A stretch of DNA of 64,000 nucleotides from an uncultured Prochlorococcus sp. (GTDB taxonomy: Bacteria > Cyanobacteriota > Cyanobacteriia > PCC-6307 > Cyanobiaceae). Where the stretch lies: positions 6,890-70,889 of the forward strand of contig CACKJL010000001.1 of assembly GCA_902600395.1 (NCBI GenBank), given 5' to 3'. Positions within the stretch are counted from its first letter, which is position 1. The number at the start of each line of letters is the position of its first letter. This document shows positions 1-10,447 of the stretch, one piece after another. The translations under genes and the position numbers were made by a program. The notes beneath the pieces are model-generated. The model ran no database searches. It saw nothing but the letters and a program-made list of their open reading frames with translations, and had not been told where the DNA came from.

Positions 1-1
1 A

Positions 2-163
2 GCAAGAAAAGAAGATAATTCAAAGGGAGTAATGTTAAAAGGTACGCACACTATAATTGCAAGCGCAGGACTAAGAGAAAATTTTTTGGGAGACTGGGCC
101 GATGATGAATTCAAAAGAAATACTATAAAAAAAATTTCCAATTTAATTGATGAATCTGATTAG
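2..163 (+). CDS. C-terminal end of an unidentified protein (partial)
   Basis: An open frame enters from the left edge and runs 53 codons to a TAG stop. The visible tail is hydrophilic and ends with a lysine-rich, probably helical segment ([14 protein letters not shown]). I do not recognise the family. The stop overlaps the stop of the convergent acs gene by 4 bases. A closed frame of this length that ends exactly against its neighbour, in DNA this compact, supports a real gene, but the sequence to the left is needed to name it. Confidence 0.6.
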   Translation, partial: ARKEDNSKGVMLKGTHTIIASAGLRENFLGDWADDEFKRNTIKKISNLIDESD

Positions 164-2142
164 GATAATTCTTTCAGCTTTTCCAAAACAGAACTATCTT
201 CGAGAGTGCTTATATCACCGCTAATTTTTTCTCCAGCAGCTAAAGATCTTAAAATTCGTCTCATAATTTTTCCACTACGTGTTTTCGGAAGAGAGTCAGA
301 AATTATAATCTTTTCAGGCTTTGCGATAATTCCAATTTCATTAACAACATGTTTCTTTAGATCCTCTACTAATTCTGAAGAACCGTTCACTTCTTTCTCT
401 AGAGATACAAAAGCAACTATAACTTCACCTTTTAAATCATCTTTTTTGCCAACGACTGCAGACTCTGCAACTGATTTATGACTTACCAAAGCAGATTCTA
501 TTTCCATTGTTCCTAACCTATGTCCTGAAACACTTATGACATCATCAACTCTTCCCATAATCCATATATATCCGTCTTCATCAATGCGTGCCCCATCTCC
601 AGCAAAATAAACATTTTTTTCTCCTTTAAAGGAAATATATTCCCAATAACTCTCCAAATATCTCTCTGAGTTTCCATGAATTGTTCTCATCATACCTGGC
701 CATGGTTTCTTAATAATTAAATAGCCACCCTCATTTTCTTTAACCTTATCTCCATTCTTATCGACGATTTCAACTTCGATTCCTGGCAGAGGGAAAGTAG
801 CCGAACCTGGCTTCGTAGCAACCACTCCAGGCAAGGGACTTATCATCACACCACCAGTCTCAGTTTGCCACCAAGTATCAACAATAGGGCATTTATTTTT
901 ACCAATAACATCTTTGTACCACATCCATGCTTCAGGATTAATTGGTTCTCCAACTGTACCCAAAAGTCTAAGACTCTCAAGATTATATTTATCAGGGATT
1001 TCACGTCCAGACTTCATAAATGCTCTTATTGCAGTTGGTGCAGTATAAAAAATTGAAACCTTATATTTTTGAACAATTTCCCAAAAAGCCCCTAAATTTG
1101 AGGGTCTTGGCACTCCCTCATACATTAAGGTTGTAGCACCATTAGATAAAGGCCCATAAACTATGTAACTATGACCTGTAATCCAACCAACATCAGCAGT
1201 ACACCAATAAATATCATCATCTTTCAAATCAAAAATCCATTTAAATGTCAAATGGGACCAAAGATTGTAACCACCAGTAGTGTGAACTACACCTTTGGGC
1301 TTTCCAGTAGAGCCTGAAGTATAAAGAATAAAAAGTCTATCTTCGCTATTCATTATTTCTGGTTCACAATAATCTTTTTGATCTTTTAATAATTCGTGCC
1401 ACCAAAAATCTCTATCTTCAACCATCGCAATATTTTTTTTGGATCGTTGAACAACAACTACTTTTTCAACAACTTTATCTGCCCCACTTTCAATTGCCGC
1501 ATCAACTGCTTTCTTAAGTTCTATCACCTTATCTTTTCTAAAGCCACCATCAGCAGTAATAACAAATCTTGCGTTTCCATCAATTAACCTATCTTTTAAA
1601 GCTTCTGAAGAAAATCCTCCGAAGACAACTGAATGAGGGGCGCCAATTCTTGCACAAGCTAACATCGCAAACATCGCTTCAGGAATCATCGGCATATAAA
1701 TACATACCAAATCTCCTTTTTTTACACCAATTGCTTTTAATGCATTAGCTGCTTTACATACCTCTTTTAGAAGTTCTTCGAAAGTATATTTTTTGCTATC
1801 TCCGGGTTCGCCTTCCCATATAAGTGCAGTCTTTCCTCCAAGCCCACTCTTAATGTGTCTATCTAAGCAGTTATATGTAATATTGAGTTTCCCTTCTTTG
1901 AACCATTTGAAAAAAGGGGCATTTTCGTTATCTAATACAGTTTGAAATGGCTCAAACCAATCTAATTCAGATTTTGCAAAGGATTCCCAAAATTGAATAG
2001 GATTACCTGATGCTTGTTTTTTTAGACTATGTAATTCTTCTTGAGTACTAATATTTGAGTTTTCTGCAAATTTTTTTGATGGAGGAAAAATTCTCTTTTC
2101 TTCAAGTATGTTATTGATTGAATTTTTTTTATCTAATGACAT
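160..2142 (-). CDS. acs: acetyl-CoA synthetase (AMP-forming)
   Basis: Activates acetate to acetyl-CoA through an acetyl-AMP intermediate, in the cytoplasm. The 660-residue length is normal for Acs. Visible motifs are the adenylate-forming P-loop [11 protein letters not shown] (about 274-284), the WWQTETG motif (424-430), and the C-terminal PKTRSGK with the catalytic lysine at about 625, which is also the known acetylation site of the family. The N-terminal Acs domain ([13 protein letters not shown]) separates it from medium-chain acyl-CoA ligases. It has an ATG start, stands alone on the minus strand, and its end overlaps the incoming convergent gene by 4 bases, leaving no room for a conventional terminator. 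Confidence 0.97.
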   Translation of the reverse strand: MSLDKKNSINNILEEKRIFPPSKKFAENSNISTQEELHSLKKQASGNPIQFWESFAKSELDWFEPFQTVLDNENAPFFKWFKEGKLNITYNCLDRHIKSGLGGKTALIWEGEPGDSKKYTFEELLKEVCKAANALKAIGVKKGDLVCIYMPMIPEAMFAMLACARIGAPHSVVFGGFSSEALKDRLIDGNARFVITADGGFRKDKVIELKKAVDAAIESGADKVVEKVVVVQRSKKNIAMVEDRDFWWHELLKDQKDYCEPEIMNSEDRLFILYTSGSTGKPKGVVHTTGGYNLWSHLTFKWIFDLKDDDIYWCTADVGWITGHSYIVYGPLSNGATTLMYEGVPRPSNLGAFWEIVQKYKVSIFYTAPTAIRAFMKSGREIPDKYNLESLRLLGTVGEPINPEAWMWYKDVIGKNKCPIVDTWWQTETGGVMISPLPGVVATKPGSATFPLPGIEVEIVDKNGDKVKENEGGYLIIKKPWPGMMRTIHGNSERYLESYWEYISFKGEKNVYFAGDGARIDEDGYIWIMGRVDDVISVSGHRLGTMEIESALVSHKSVAESAVVGKKDDLKGEVIVAFVSLEKEVNGSSELVEDLKKHVVNEIGIIAKPEKIIISDSLPKTRSGKIMRRILRSLAAGEKISGDISTLEDSSVLEKLKELS

Positions 2143-2236
2143 TAAATAAATCTATGCTTAATAAATTTAGACGAAAAAATTAAGGTTTTCAAAAATTTTA
2201 ATATTAATTTAGCTCAAAGATTTATTTCTAATAGAT

Positions 2237-3208
2237 CTAATAAATACGGCTTAGAACAAATTCTGGAAGAGCCAATAAAGCTCTTTTATATTCTGAATCA
2301 GGAAGCCAGACTATAGCTTCTTTAGAAAGCATTGCAAAATCCTCAGCTAGTTTCCTGGAACTTTCAATAGCTTTAGAGTTCATGATGATATTAAGAGCAT
2401 CATCTAGATCATCTTTTTCAGCAAGTTCTCTGTTTATTAGAACTGACAATTGTTTATTTTCTTCTAAGGCATATAAAACTGGGGCGGTAAGATAACCACT
2501 AGCAAGATCACTTACAGCAGGTTTTCCAAGTTGTTTATCATTTCCAGTAAAGTCAAGAATGTCATCTACAACTTGGAATGCCAAACCAATATTTTTGCCA
2601 AAATCGTACAACGAAGTTAAGTTTTCTTCATTAATCCCACTCAATACTCCAGCTGCTTTGCAACTATTTGCTATTAATGAGGCTGTTTTACAATAACTTT
2701 TATTAATGTATTTAGAAAAAGATTGAGCCGAATCAAATCTATTTAAATTTTGTTTAATTTCACCCTCTGCTAAATCCATTATTACTCTACTAAGTAATTT
2801 AACTACATTTACATTGTCAAGATTTGCTAGGTGCCAACTTGCTTGAGCGAATAAAAAGTCACCCGCCAAAACAGCAACTCTGGTATTAAATCTGCTATGA
2901 ACAGTATCTACTCCTCTTCTTGTAGAAGCCTCATCAACAACATCATCATGTACTAATGAGGCTGTATGAATCATCTCAGTTATTTCAGCAAGCCTTTTAT
3001 GTTTGCTTGTCAAGCAAAATTCAGGAGAAATCGCTTTTGAAATCAATAAAACAATGCCTGGCCTCAACCTTTTCCCCCCAGCACTAAAAAGGTGTTCTGC
3101 TGCGGCTTGAAGGATTGGGTGACCAGCTCCTATAAGATTTTTCAGCTCTAAAATAAGATCATCAAGATCATTTTCAACTGGTTGTAGTAGCTCTGTTACT
3201 GTATTCAT
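2237..3208 (-). CDS. sds: long-chain polyprenyl (solanesyl-type) diphosphate synthase
   Basis: Trans-isoprenyl diphosphate synthase of 323 residues, which adds isopentenyl diphosphate units to an allylic primer. Both aspartate-rich motifs are present: DDVVD (about 88-92) and DDILD (215-219), plus the GGKRLRP substrate loop (44-50). The first motif has the DDxxD form of long-chain enzymes. In cyanobacteria this family makes the plastoquinone side chain, so that role is inferred; product length cannot be read from sequence alone. It lies 27 bases upstream of murI on the same strand, so the two may be co-transcribed with the amidase set further upstream. Confidence 0.9.
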   Translation of the reverse strand: MNTVTELLQPVENDLDDLILELKNLIGAGHPILQAAAEHLFSAGGKRLRPGIVLLISKAISPEFCLTSKHKRLAEITEMIHTASLVHDDVVDEASTRRGVDTVHSRFNTRVAVLAGDFLFAQASWHLANLDNVNVVKLLSRVIMDLAEGEIKQNLNRFDSAQSFSKYINKSYCKTASLIANSCKAAGVLSGINEENLTSLYDFGKNIGLAFQVVDDILDFTGNDKQLGKPAVSDLASGYLTAPVLYALEENKQLSVLINRELAEKDDLDDALNIIMNSKAIESSRKLAEDFAMLSKEAIVWLPDSEYKRALLALPEFVLSRIY

Positions 3209-3235
3209 GATTGACCTCTTCTATATCTTAAGGAA

Positions 3236-4030
3236 TCAAACATTACTTCGGAGGTTAACCAACCTAATTTCTTTATTAATTCCAAGCCAAAATTTTACTT
3301 TATTGAAAAACTCATCTCTTTCTGAAGTAACAAAAAATTTTACATTTTCGAAAGAAATACTTTCATAGCCATCAGTTTTTGGAATAGCAAAAGATTCATT
3401 AAATTTTTTTATTAATGCTAGCGATGGGTCAATAATTTTTATATTTGAATCTAATTTTTTTCTTAAAAAGTCATAAATTAAAGGATAGTGACTACATCCA
3501 AGTATTAATTCTTCAATATTTTTATTTATTAGTGGTCTTAAGTATAAATCTGAAAGACTATTTAACTTATCAAGATTTAATTTTTCTTTTTCAATTTCTG
3601 ATACAAATTCTGGACATTCTTGCTGAAATACTATCGTATTCTTTTTTTTAGCATTTATAGCTTTCTTGTAATACGATGATCGAACAGTTGTTTGTGTTGC
3701 TAGGACACCAATTATTTGTTTATTAACTATTTCCGATACTGAGTTTATAAGGTCAAAACAAGGGACCTTTAAATTATCTTCTAGAATGTCAAGCGCACAC
3801 GCATTTGTAGTGTTACAAGCAACTAAAAGTGCATCCAAATTCTTATCAACAAAAAAAGTACAAATCTCCTTTGCAATTAATCTTATCTCTTTAGAATTTT
3901 TGTTCCCAAAAGGTATTCTTTTTGTATCCGCCAAATAAAAAACTTCTACATCTTTACGTGTTTTTAGTAAAGAATTAAGGATAGTAAAACCACCTATTCC
4001 GCTATCAAATATACCTACTTTAAGTTTCAC
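3236..4030 (-). CDS. murI: glutamate racemase
   Basis: Interconverts L- and D-glutamate to supply D-Glu for peptidoglycan. The 264-residue protein shows the signature FDSGIGGFT near the N terminus and the two catalytic cysteines in ACNTTNA (C72) and GCSHYPL (C179), each in its usual context. The start is GTG and overlaps the TGA stop of the upstream amidase gene as GTGA, a classic arrangement for translational coupling. Two consecutive cell-wall genes joined this way suggest an operon for peptidoglycan precursor supply and remodelling. Confidence 0.95.
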   Translation of the reverse strand: MKLKVGIFDSGIGGFTILNSLLKTRKDVEVFYLADTKRIPFGNKNSKEIRLIAKEICTFFVDKNLDALLVACNTTNACALDILEDNLKVPCFDLINSVSEIVNKQIIGVLATQTTVRSSYYKKAINAKKKNTIVFQQECPEFVSEIEKEKLNLDKLNSLSDLYLRPLINKNIEELILGCSHYPLIYDFLRKKLDSNIKIIDPSLALIKKFNESFAIPKTDGYESISFENVKFFVTSERDEFFNKVKFWLGINKEIRLVNLRSNV

Positions 4031-5112
4031 CCTACTTTATCTAGATATTCGAGGATGCCTTTTGCAATTGCATAAGCTAATCTTTTTCGATGGGTTATTT
4101 TTTCTAATCTTCTTGAATCTAATCTTCCCGTTAAAAATCCAATTTCTACAAGGACTGCAGGCATCCTAGTATTTTTAATTACGTAAAATCGTCCTTGTTT
4201 AACTCCTCGATCAGGACTCCCAGGGGAAACTCTTAAAATTTGTTTTTGAATTCTTTTTGCGAGTAATCTTCCTCTCCACCCTCTGTAATAAAAGGTTTCC
4301 AATCCATTTATGTCCCTTCTTTTACCTCTTGAGGCATTTGCATGAATACTTACAAAGATATCTGCATCCGTATTATTAGCAATGGAAACTCTTGGAGGTA
4401 AATCTAAATTAACGTCATTTGTTCTAGTCAACCTTACTTTGACACCTTTCTCAGAGAGTAAATTTTTAACTATTTTTGAAACCTCTAAAACAACATCTGT
4501 TTCTCTAATACCACCAATACCTATTGCTCCTGGATCAGGTCCACCATGCCCTGGATCGATCACAACTTCGTACTTGTTTCGTTTTACCTCTGGTAGTTTC
4601 AAGTAACCATAATTGTTTTTCTTCTTATGAAAAAGATTTTGATTTGCTTTAATATTTCCTCTTTTCTTTTCAACTAAACCTTCACCAATCTTTTTAAATG
4701 AATATTTTGGGTTAAGTAGTTTAATTCTCCATCTATTTTGATCTAAGCCAACCATTTGCCAAGTCAAAGGTTTCAAAAAAGTATCTTCCTTAAATTCAAT
4801 TACTAGTCTTGTTTTACCCTTAATTGGTTTACCTAATCTAATTTCTTTTATTGGACCATTACCTTTTATTGTTCTGGGATTTTTTAATTCTCCTGGGAAA
4901 TCTACCCAAAATCTATCTCCAGATATTTTGTTAGCCTTCTGAAAATATGCTTTTAAATTTGAATTTGATTTGGTTCTTAATTCTAAAACTCCATTAGTGT
5001 TTATCGCCCATGCTGCAAGATCACTTGAAGATTTAACTGTGAGGATTGGAGAATTTAAAAATAAAAAAACTGATAAACAACGAAAAAGCTTATTATGTAA
5101 AAACTTTTTCAT
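4027..5112 (-). CDS. N-acetylmuramoyl-L-alanine amidase, secreted (AMIN + Amidase_3)
   Basis: Predicted periplasmic zinc amidase that cleaves the lactyl-peptide bond of peptidoglycan, as in daughter-cell separation. Residues 1 to about 28 form a signal peptide (KK followed by a hydrophobic stretch). An AMIN-like beta domain fits about 35-135, then a basic linker, then the Amidase_3 domain from about 181. Zinc and catalytic residues are visible: H189 in DPGHGG, E204 in GIRETD, H257 in SIHANAS, and E323 in VEIGFLTG. It resembles AmiC. The ATG start overlaps the stop of the upstream nitrilase-family gene by one base (TAATG). Confidence 0.93.
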   Translation of the reverse strand: MKKFLHNKLFRCLSVFLFLNSPILTVKSSSDLAAWAINTNGVLELRTKSNSNLKAYFQKANKISGDRFWVDFPGELKNPRTIKGNGPIKEIRLGKPIKGKTRLVIEFKEDTFLKPLTWQMVGLDQNRWRIKLLNPKYSFKKIGEGLVEKKRGNIKANQNLFHKKKNNYGYLKLPEVKRNKYEVVIDPGHGGPDPGAIGIGGIRETDVVLEVSKIVKNLLSEKGVKVRLTRTNDVNLDLPPRVSIANNTDADIFVSIHANASRGKRRDINGLETFYYRGWRGRLLAKRIQKQILRVSPGSPDRGVKQGRFYVIKNTRMPAVLVEIGFLTGRLDSRRLEKITHRKRLAYAIAKGILEYLDKVG

Positions 5113-5939
5113 TAGTTTGAAAATAGTTTGTTTTTTCTATGTTTAAGGCTTGGCATCTGCTCCCTAATTTTCTTTACTCTTTCTTTATCAGCAGGGGCTA
5201 TTGCGGCTCCCTGAGTTTTTCCAGCATCAGATAAAACTGTACCCCAAGGGTCAATTACCATTGCATGACCATGACTTTGCCTTCTTCCATAATGAATTCC
5301 AGTTTGAGCTGGAGCAACTACATATGCTGTATTCTCAATTGCTCTTGCTTGTAATAGGATTTGCCAATGATCTTTACCAGTAAATGCTGTAAAAGCTGCG
5401 GGAATCATAATTAGCTCTGCACCATTCGAAGACAAATATCTATAGAGTTCAGGAAATCTAACGTCGTAACAAATCGACAACCCTACTTTGCACAAACCTG
5501 GGACATCTACAACAGGTGGATACTCTGCCCCAGATAAAATAGTGGATGATTCCTTATATAAATTTCCATCTGGCAAATCAACATCAAACAAATGAATCTT
5601 GTCGTATTTTGCCAAAATCTGTCCATCTTTCCCAAATAAGGCAGACCTATTAAAAGTATGACTATCATCACCAGCAGGAACAGGATACCCTCCTCCCAAA
5701 AGAAATACTTGGTATCTTTGAGACATAGTTTTTAGAAAATTTGCACACTTCTCTGATAATTCAGAAGCTAATCTAAGTTTTTCATCATCTCCTCCTAAAA
5801 AGGCAAAATTCTCAGGCAATCCTATTAACTCAGCACCTCTTCTAGCAGCTAATTCAATCTGTTCTTCTGCTTCAATAAAATTTGCTTCAACATTCGAGGT
5901 GCTCGTAATTTGCAAAGCAGCTACCAAAAAATCAGTCAA
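5112..5939 (-). CDS. carbon-nitrogen hydrolase (Nit1/omega-amidase-like)
   Basis: Nitrilase-superfamily protein of 275 residues. The Glu-Lys-Cys triad is clear: E43 in LPENFAFLG, K114 in KYDKIHLFDVD, and C157 in SICYDVRFPELYR. The motif contexts match the Nit1/Nit2 branch, whose known members are deaminated-glutathione amidase or omega-amidase. The exact substrate is not determinable here, although deaminated glutathione repair would suit a glutathione-using cyanobacterium. The start is TTG at 5937-5939. It is coupled to the downstream amidase by a one-base stop/start overlap and lies 30 bases after comB. Confidence 0.9.
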   Translation of the reverse strand: MTDFLVAALQITSTSNVEANFIEAEEQIELAARRGAELIGLPENFAFLGGDDEKLRLASELSEKCANFLKTMSQRYQVFLLGGGYPVPAGDDSHTFNRSALFGKDGQILAKYDKIHLFDVDLPDGNLYKESSTILSGAEYPPVVDVPGLCKVGLSICYDVRFPELYRYLSSNGAELIMIPAAFTAFTGKDHWQILLQARAIENTAYVVAPAQTGIHYGRRQSHGHAMVIDPWGTVLSDAGKTQGAAIAPADKERVKKIREQMPSLKHRKNKLFSN

Positions 5940-5969
5940 GATTTTACTCCTAGTGAACCAATTCGTAAA

Positions 5970-6701
5970 TCATGAGGCACGAATCACACCTCTTTCAACT
6001 TGTGCTGGAACAATATCTAAGCAATCAAGTTCAGAACAACATTTAAAATCATCCTCATAATCTCCAAGACTTGTCAATCTTTTGCCATGGGTTGCTGTTT
6101 TTAAACATTTTAAAATATCATTTCTCCAAAAATCCCAAAGAGCCAAAGCAGCTTGTAATTCGTCATTTACAACGTTAATTTTAAAATCACAGTTCTCTAT
6201 TAGGTATGAAGCCAAAGCACCAGCAGCTAAAGAATCCTCAAGTGAATAAGAGCCTTCCCAGCCACTACCAAGTATTAAAACATTTTCACTTTTTAATGAA
6301 ATAATTTTTTCAGCAACTGCTTTCCTATTTGGGAGAGCCATAGCAAATAAATACTTGGCATTTTGAACTTTTTGCAACGATTTAGTCCCATTAGTCGTAC
6401 TCATAAAAAGTCTTTTACCATTAACAACTTTTTTTGTAACTGATAAAGGAGAATTTCCTAAATCAAAGCCCTCAATCTTTTTACCGCCTCTCTCTCCAAG
6501 CATTAGTCTGTTTTCAGTTTGCCACTTAATTGCAGATTCTTTTAATAAATCTAAATCTGCAAAAACTTGAACTGAATCAGCTCCATTTTTTAAAGCCCAA
6601 GAGATTGTGGTTGTAGCTCTTAAAACATCGATAACTACAGCAATATCTGGACTTATTTCAGGAACATCCTTTGCAACGTGATAATAAGTAAGATTAATAA
6701 T
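5970..6701 (-). CDS. comB: 2-phosphosulfolactate phosphatase family protein, probable ATT start
   Basis: ComB-family phosphatase. The first in-frame ATG (6501-6503) gives only 177 residues and would drop the N-terminal DVLRATTT motif. The frame is open upstream to a stop at 6735-6737, and the homologous N terminus (NLTYYHVAKDVPE) begins at 6690-6695. No ATG, GTG or TTG lies before it. An ATT at 6699-6701, preceded by AAAAGGA, gives 243 residues, which I believe is the usual family length; the adjacent ATT at 6696-6698 is also possible. Motifs are DVLRATT (about 25-31), GERGG (69-73), TTNGT (102-106) and EDSLAAGA (155-162). The enzyme is known from coenzyme M synthesis, a pathway cyanobacteria are not known to use, so its job here is unclear. 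Confidence 0.87.
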   Translation of the reverse strand: MINLTYYHVAKDVPEISPDIAVVIDVLRATTTISWALKNGADSVQVFADLDLLKESAIKWQTENRLMLGERGGKKIEGFDLGNSPLSVTKKVVNGKRLFMSTTNGTKSLQKVQNAKYLFAMALPNRKAVAEKIISLKSENVLILGSGWEGSYSLEDSLAAGALASYLIENCDFKINVVNDELQAALALWDFWRNDILKCLKTATHGKRLTSLGDYEDDFKCCSELDCLDIVPAQVERGVIRAS

Positions 6702-6831
6702 CGATTCCTTTTCTAAGCTTATTATAGAAAACAGTTACTTAATTTGATTATTTTTTTTTAAAAAACAAACTTATTGATAATATATAACTAATTTGTTTTT
6801 ACAGAAATCTTATCAAGTATTTAATTTGAAA

Positions 6832-8142
6832 ATGAATAATATCCGCACAATAAAAGGTGGAGTTAATTTAAAAGGAAAAGTAAAAGTACCTGGAGATAAA
6901 TCTATTTCTCATAGAGCTTTAATAATAGGAAGTATTGCTAAGGGTGAAACGACTATTGAGGGGTTTTTGCATTCTGAAGATCCACTTTCTACTGCTGATT
7001 GTCTTAGGAAATTAGGTGTAAATATACCAGAAATAAAAGAAAATGAGCCTTTTACAATTTCAGGATTGGGTCTTGATGGATTAAAAGAGCCCAAAGAAAT
7101 TCTAAATTGTGGGAATTCTGGAACTACCATGAGATTATTAATGGGTTTACTTGCCGGTCAAGAAGGAAAAAATTTTATCTTAACAGGTGACATTTCGCTT
7201 AATGAAAGGCCAATGGGGAGAGTTGGCAAACCATTATCTTTGATGGGTGGAAAAATTTTTGGTAGAGAAAAAGGTAATAAAGCTCCAATCACAATTGATG
7301 GAAATAAACTAAAAGGATGTGTTATTGGAACCCCTGTAGCGAGTGCTCAAGTAAAATCCGCAATCTTATTGGCAGGCCTCAAAGCTTCTGGGACCACTTC
7401 TGTTATTGAACCAGCATCTTCAAGAGATCATACTGAAAGAATGTTAAAAGCATTTGGAGCAGACATCAGTATCAGAGGAGAATTAGGAAGGAATGTAGTT
7501 GTCAAGTCAGGAGGTAACTTAATTGGCCAGAGAATATTGATTCCTGGAGACATAAGCTCTGCTTCTTTTTGGATGATTGCTGCATCTATTGTTCCAAATT
7601 CAGAGGTTTTAATTCAGAATGTCGGACTAAATCCAACTAGAACAGGGATTTTAAATGTAATGGATTCAATGGGGTGCAATTATGAGATTTTAGATAAATC
7701 GACCATTGCAGGTGAACCTATTGGATCTATTAAAGTAAAGTCTTCAAATAATTTAAGATCATTCACTATAGAAGGAGATATTCTCCCAAAACTTATAGAT
7801 GAAATTCCTATCCTTACTGTGGCTGCCTGTTTTTGTAATGGAGTTTCTGAAATTAAGGATGCACAAGAATTAAGAGTTAAGGAGACAGATCGATTAAAAG
7901 TCATGGCACGACAGTTACAAAAATTCGGTGCTGAAATAACAGAAAAAGAGGATGGACTAATTATTAATGGGCTATCAAAATTTCATTCTGCGGAAGTAGA
8001 CAGTGAGGCAGATCATCGAGTAGCAATGAGTCTTGCTATTGCTTCACTTCTTGCCAAAGGTACCTCAAAAATCATGAGAGCAGATGCAGCTAGCGTATCG
8101 TATCCCACTTTTTGGGAAGAGCTGGTCAAACTTACTAACTAG
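6832..8142 (+). CDS. aroA: 3-phosphoshikimate 1-carboxyvinyltransferase (EPSP synthase)
   Basis: Joins shikimate 3-phosphate and PEP in the shikimate pathway to chorismate and aromatic amino acids. The ATG at 6832 gives 436 residues, a normal length; an in-frame TTG at 6793 would add 13 unconserved residues and is not preferred. Motifs are [10 protein letters not shown] (20-29), [12 protein letters not shown] (about 91-102), NERPMGR (124-130), LIDEIP and the late KETDRL. It is divergent from comB across about 130 bases of AT-rich DNA that should hold both promoters. It is followed after 12 bases by an MnmC-like gene. Confidence 0.96.
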   Translation: MNNIRTIKGGVNLKGKVKVPGDKSISHRALIIGSIAKGETTIEGFLHSEDPLSTADCLRKLGVNIPEIKENEPFTISGLGLDGLKEPKEILNCGNSGTTMRLLMGLLAGQEGKNFILTGDISLNERPMGRVGKPLSLMGGKIFGREKGNKAPITIDGNKLKGCVIGTPVASAQVKSAILLAGLKASGTTSVIEPASSRDHTERMLKAFGADISIRGELGRNVVVKSGGNLIGQRILIPGDISSASFWMIAASIVPNSEVLIQNVGLNPTRTGILNVMDSMGCNYEILDKSTIAGEPIGSIKVKSSNNLRSFTIEGDILPKLIDEIPILTVAACFCNGVSEIKDAQELRVKETDRLKVMARQLQKFGAEITEKEDGLIINGLSKFHSAEVDSEADHRVAMSLAIASLLAKGTSKIMRADAASVSYPTFWEELVKLTN

Positions 8143-8154
8143 CCTATAAAGTTT

Positions 8155-9060
8155 TTGTCTGAATTAATAGAAGTTTTAACTAAAGATGGTAGTTACTCTT
8201 TGAGAAGTGTGTTTTTTCAAGAGAACTTCCATAGTTTATTGGGCGCATTGGAGGAAACAAAGTCGAAGTTTACAGCTACTTCTAATTTGCAAAGATTTAA
8301 GGGGAAATCCCTTAATGTTTTGGATATATGTTTTGGTTTAGGATACAATTCCGCTTCTTTATTAGATGAATTAATTGCACAAAAATCGCATTTAAATTTG
8401 TATGCGTTGGAGATTGATAAAAAGCCTCTTGAATATTCTCTTGAAAATGAATCTTTTTTTAAATTATGGGCTCCAAAAGTCAGAACAATATTTGAATCAC
8501 TTTATCGAAAAGATTACTTTGAGGATCAATTTTTTAAATGCAGTATTTTGTGGGGTGATGCTAGAGAAAAAATCAACATTATTCCTTCATCTATTAAATT
8601 CGATCTGATTTATTTAGATGGTTTTTCTCCTCAAAAGTGCCCACAATTATGGACAATTGAATTTTTATCCAAAGTCACAGAAAATCTTAAGCCTCAGGGT
8701 TATTTAATAACTTATTCTTCATCAGCGGCAGTAAGAAAAAGCTTAAGAAATCTTGGGTTAGAAATTTTTACTATTAAGCCAAGTTTTAAAAACAGGCCTT
8801 TTTGGAGTCAGGGAACTGTCGCAATATCAAAATTTGATAAAAATAAATTGAAACCTAATTTCAATTTTGAAAAGTTATCTTTAATGGAAGAAGAACATCT
8901 CTTAACTAAAGCTAGTATTCCATATAGAGATCAAGATTCGAACTCAAGTAAAGACGATATAATCAGGAGAAGATTAGATGAGCAATTATTCTCAAATCTA
9001 TTATCTACAAATAAATGGAGAGAGAAGTGGGGAATGACGAAGTTATCCTTTAAGAGTTAG
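8155..9060 (+). CDS. MnmC-like SAM-dependent methyltransferase (DUF752 type)
   Basis: Predicted methyltransferase of 301 residues related to the methyltransferase half of MnmC, which acts on the wobble uridine side chain of tRNA. The family N-terminal pattern DGSYSLRSVFFQENFHSLLGALEE is followed by the SAM-binding glycine motif LDICFGLGY (56-64) and the catalytic-site signature YLDGFSP (153-159). It lacks the FAD oxidase domain of bifunctional MnmC. The start is TTG at 8155, 12 bases after aroA. The tRNA substrate is inferred from family membership only. Confidence 0.82.
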   Translation: MSELIEVLTKDGSYSLRSVFFQENFHSLLGALEETKSKFTATSNLQRFKGKSLNVLDICFGLGYNSASLLDELIAQKSHLNLYALEIDKKPLEYSLENESFFKLWAPKVRTIFESLYRKDYFEDQFFKCSILWGDAREKINIIPSSIKFDLIYLDGFSPQKCPQLWTIEFLSKVTENLKPQGYLITYSSSAAVRKSLRNLGLEIFTIKPSFKNRPFWSQGTVAISKFDKNKLKPNFNFEKLSLMEEEHLLTKASIPYRDQDSNSSKDDIIRRRLDEQLFSNLLSTNKWREKWGMTKLSFKS

Positions 9061-9085
9061 ATTTAAATAAGGATTTCAAATAAAC

Positions 9086-10447
9086 ATGTTAAGTGTTGCG
9101 ATATTAGCGGCAGGCAAGGGCACCAGGATGGAAAGCTCATTGCCAAAAGTTTTACATAAAATTTCTGGCAAAAGTCTTCTACAAAGAGTAATTGATACAT
9201 GTGTCGAATTAAAACCTGATAAAATTTTCGTAATTACTGGACACAAATCAAAAGAAGTACAAAGGTCGATCCATAACGATAAAAAAATTCATGTTGTTGT
9301 TCAAGAACCGCAATCAGGAACCGGTCATGCTATCCAGGTACTTTGTAAAGAAGTAAAAAAACATGAAGGGAACCTTTTGGTACTTAACGGCGATGTGCCA
9401 CTCATTAGGCCTAATACTCTAAAAAGACTTTTGTATCTACACGATTCAAAAAATGCTGATGTTTCTTTAATTACCACAAAGAAAACAAATCCTCATGGAT
9501 ATGGCAGAGTTTTTTTGAAGGGGGATTTTATAGAGAGAATTGTTGAAGAAAAAGATTGCAATGATCTTGAAAGAGAAAATCCATTAATAAACGCAGGTGT
9601 TTACTGTTTTAACTGGGGTAACATGTCAGAAATAATTAATACCTTGCAAAGCAACAATAATCAAAAAGAGATTTACTTAACAGATACAATATCTTTGCTA
9701 AAAAATTCCTTAAGTCTCGAGGTAGAGGATAATGGAGAGCTTCAAGGAATTAACAACAGAATTCAACTATCAGAATGCGAGGAATGTATTCAAAATTCAA
9801 TTAAAAAAAAGCATATGCTTAATGGTGTAACTTTTATAAATAAAGCAAGTTGTTCAATTAGCGAAGAAGCTGAAATCGGTAAGGATGTAATAATAGAGGC
9901 TAATACACATATAAGAGGAAATACGAAAATAAATAGTCATTGCATTATCGGTCCAAATACATTTATTGAGAATTCTAATGTGGGATTAAATTGTGAAATT
10001 TTAAACTCTACTGTTTATGATTCTCAGATAATGGATTATATAAAAATTGGCCCTTATAGTCATATAAGACCTAATTCCAAAATATCTTCCAATAGCAAAA
10101 TAGGAAATTTTGTTGAGATTAAAAATAGTCAACTAGAGGAAGAATCTAAAGTAAACCATCTAAGTTATATTGGTGATTCTATTATTGGAAGATCTACAAA
10201 TATTGGAGCTGGCACTATTACTGCAAATTTTGATGGACAGAAAAAACATCAAACAAAAATTGGGAAAAATTCCAGTATTGGAGCAAACACAGTTTTTGTG
10301 GCGCCAATAAATCTAGGGGAATCAGTAACAACAGGTGCTGGTTCTGTGATCACAAAAGACTCTAAAGATAATTCATTAGCGATCTCAAGAACTAAGCAAG
10401 TAAATGTAGAGAATTGGAAAAAAAGAGATCCTGATTTAGTTAATTAA
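9086..10447 (+). CDS. glmU: bifunctional GlmU: N-acetylglucosamine-1-phosphate uridyltransferase / glucosamine-1-phosphate acetyltransferase
   Basis: Makes UDP-N-acetylglucosamine for peptidoglycan and LPS. The N-terminal pyrophosphorylase domain carries LAAGKGTRM (8-15), QSGTGHA (76-82) and NGDVPL (101-106). From about residue 250 to the end there is a left-handed beta-helix of hexapeptide repeats, with the acetyltransferase region [13 protein letters not shown]. The 453-residue length is normal. The ATG is preceded by AAGGATT, a usable ribosome site. Its 3' end overlaps the convergent murF gene by 12 bases. Confidence 0.96.
   Translation: MLSVAILAAGKGTRMESSLPKVLHKISGKSLLQRVIDTCVELKPDKIFVITGHKSKEVQRSIHNDKKIHVVVQEPQSGTGHAIQVLCKEVKKHEGNLLVLNGDVPLIRPNTLKRLLYLHDSKNADVSLITTKKTNPHGYGRVFLKGDFIERIVEEKDCNDLERENPLINAGVYCFNWGNMSEIINTLQSNNNQKEIYLTDTISLLKNSLSLEVEDNGELQGINNRIQLSECEECIQNSIKKKHMLNGVTFINKASCSISEEAEIGKDVIIEANTHIRGNTKINSHCIIGPNTFIENSNVGLNCEILNSTVYDSQIMDYIKIGPYSHIRPNSKISSNSKIGNFVEIKNSQLEEESKVNHLSYIGDSIIGRSTNIGAGTITANFDGQKKHQTKIGKNSSIGANTVFVAPINLGESVTTGAGSVITKDSKDNSLAISRTKQVNVENWKKRDPDLVN

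Noticed and set aside
5970..6503. comB as a truncated pseudogene starting at ATG
   Set aside because: The upstream frame is open and carries the conserved N-terminal motif, so a non-standard start explains it better than a broken gene.
6793..6831. Extended aroA start at TTG
   Set aside because: The extra 13 residues are not part of the known aroA N terminus, and the ATG at 6832 gives a normal 436-residue protein.
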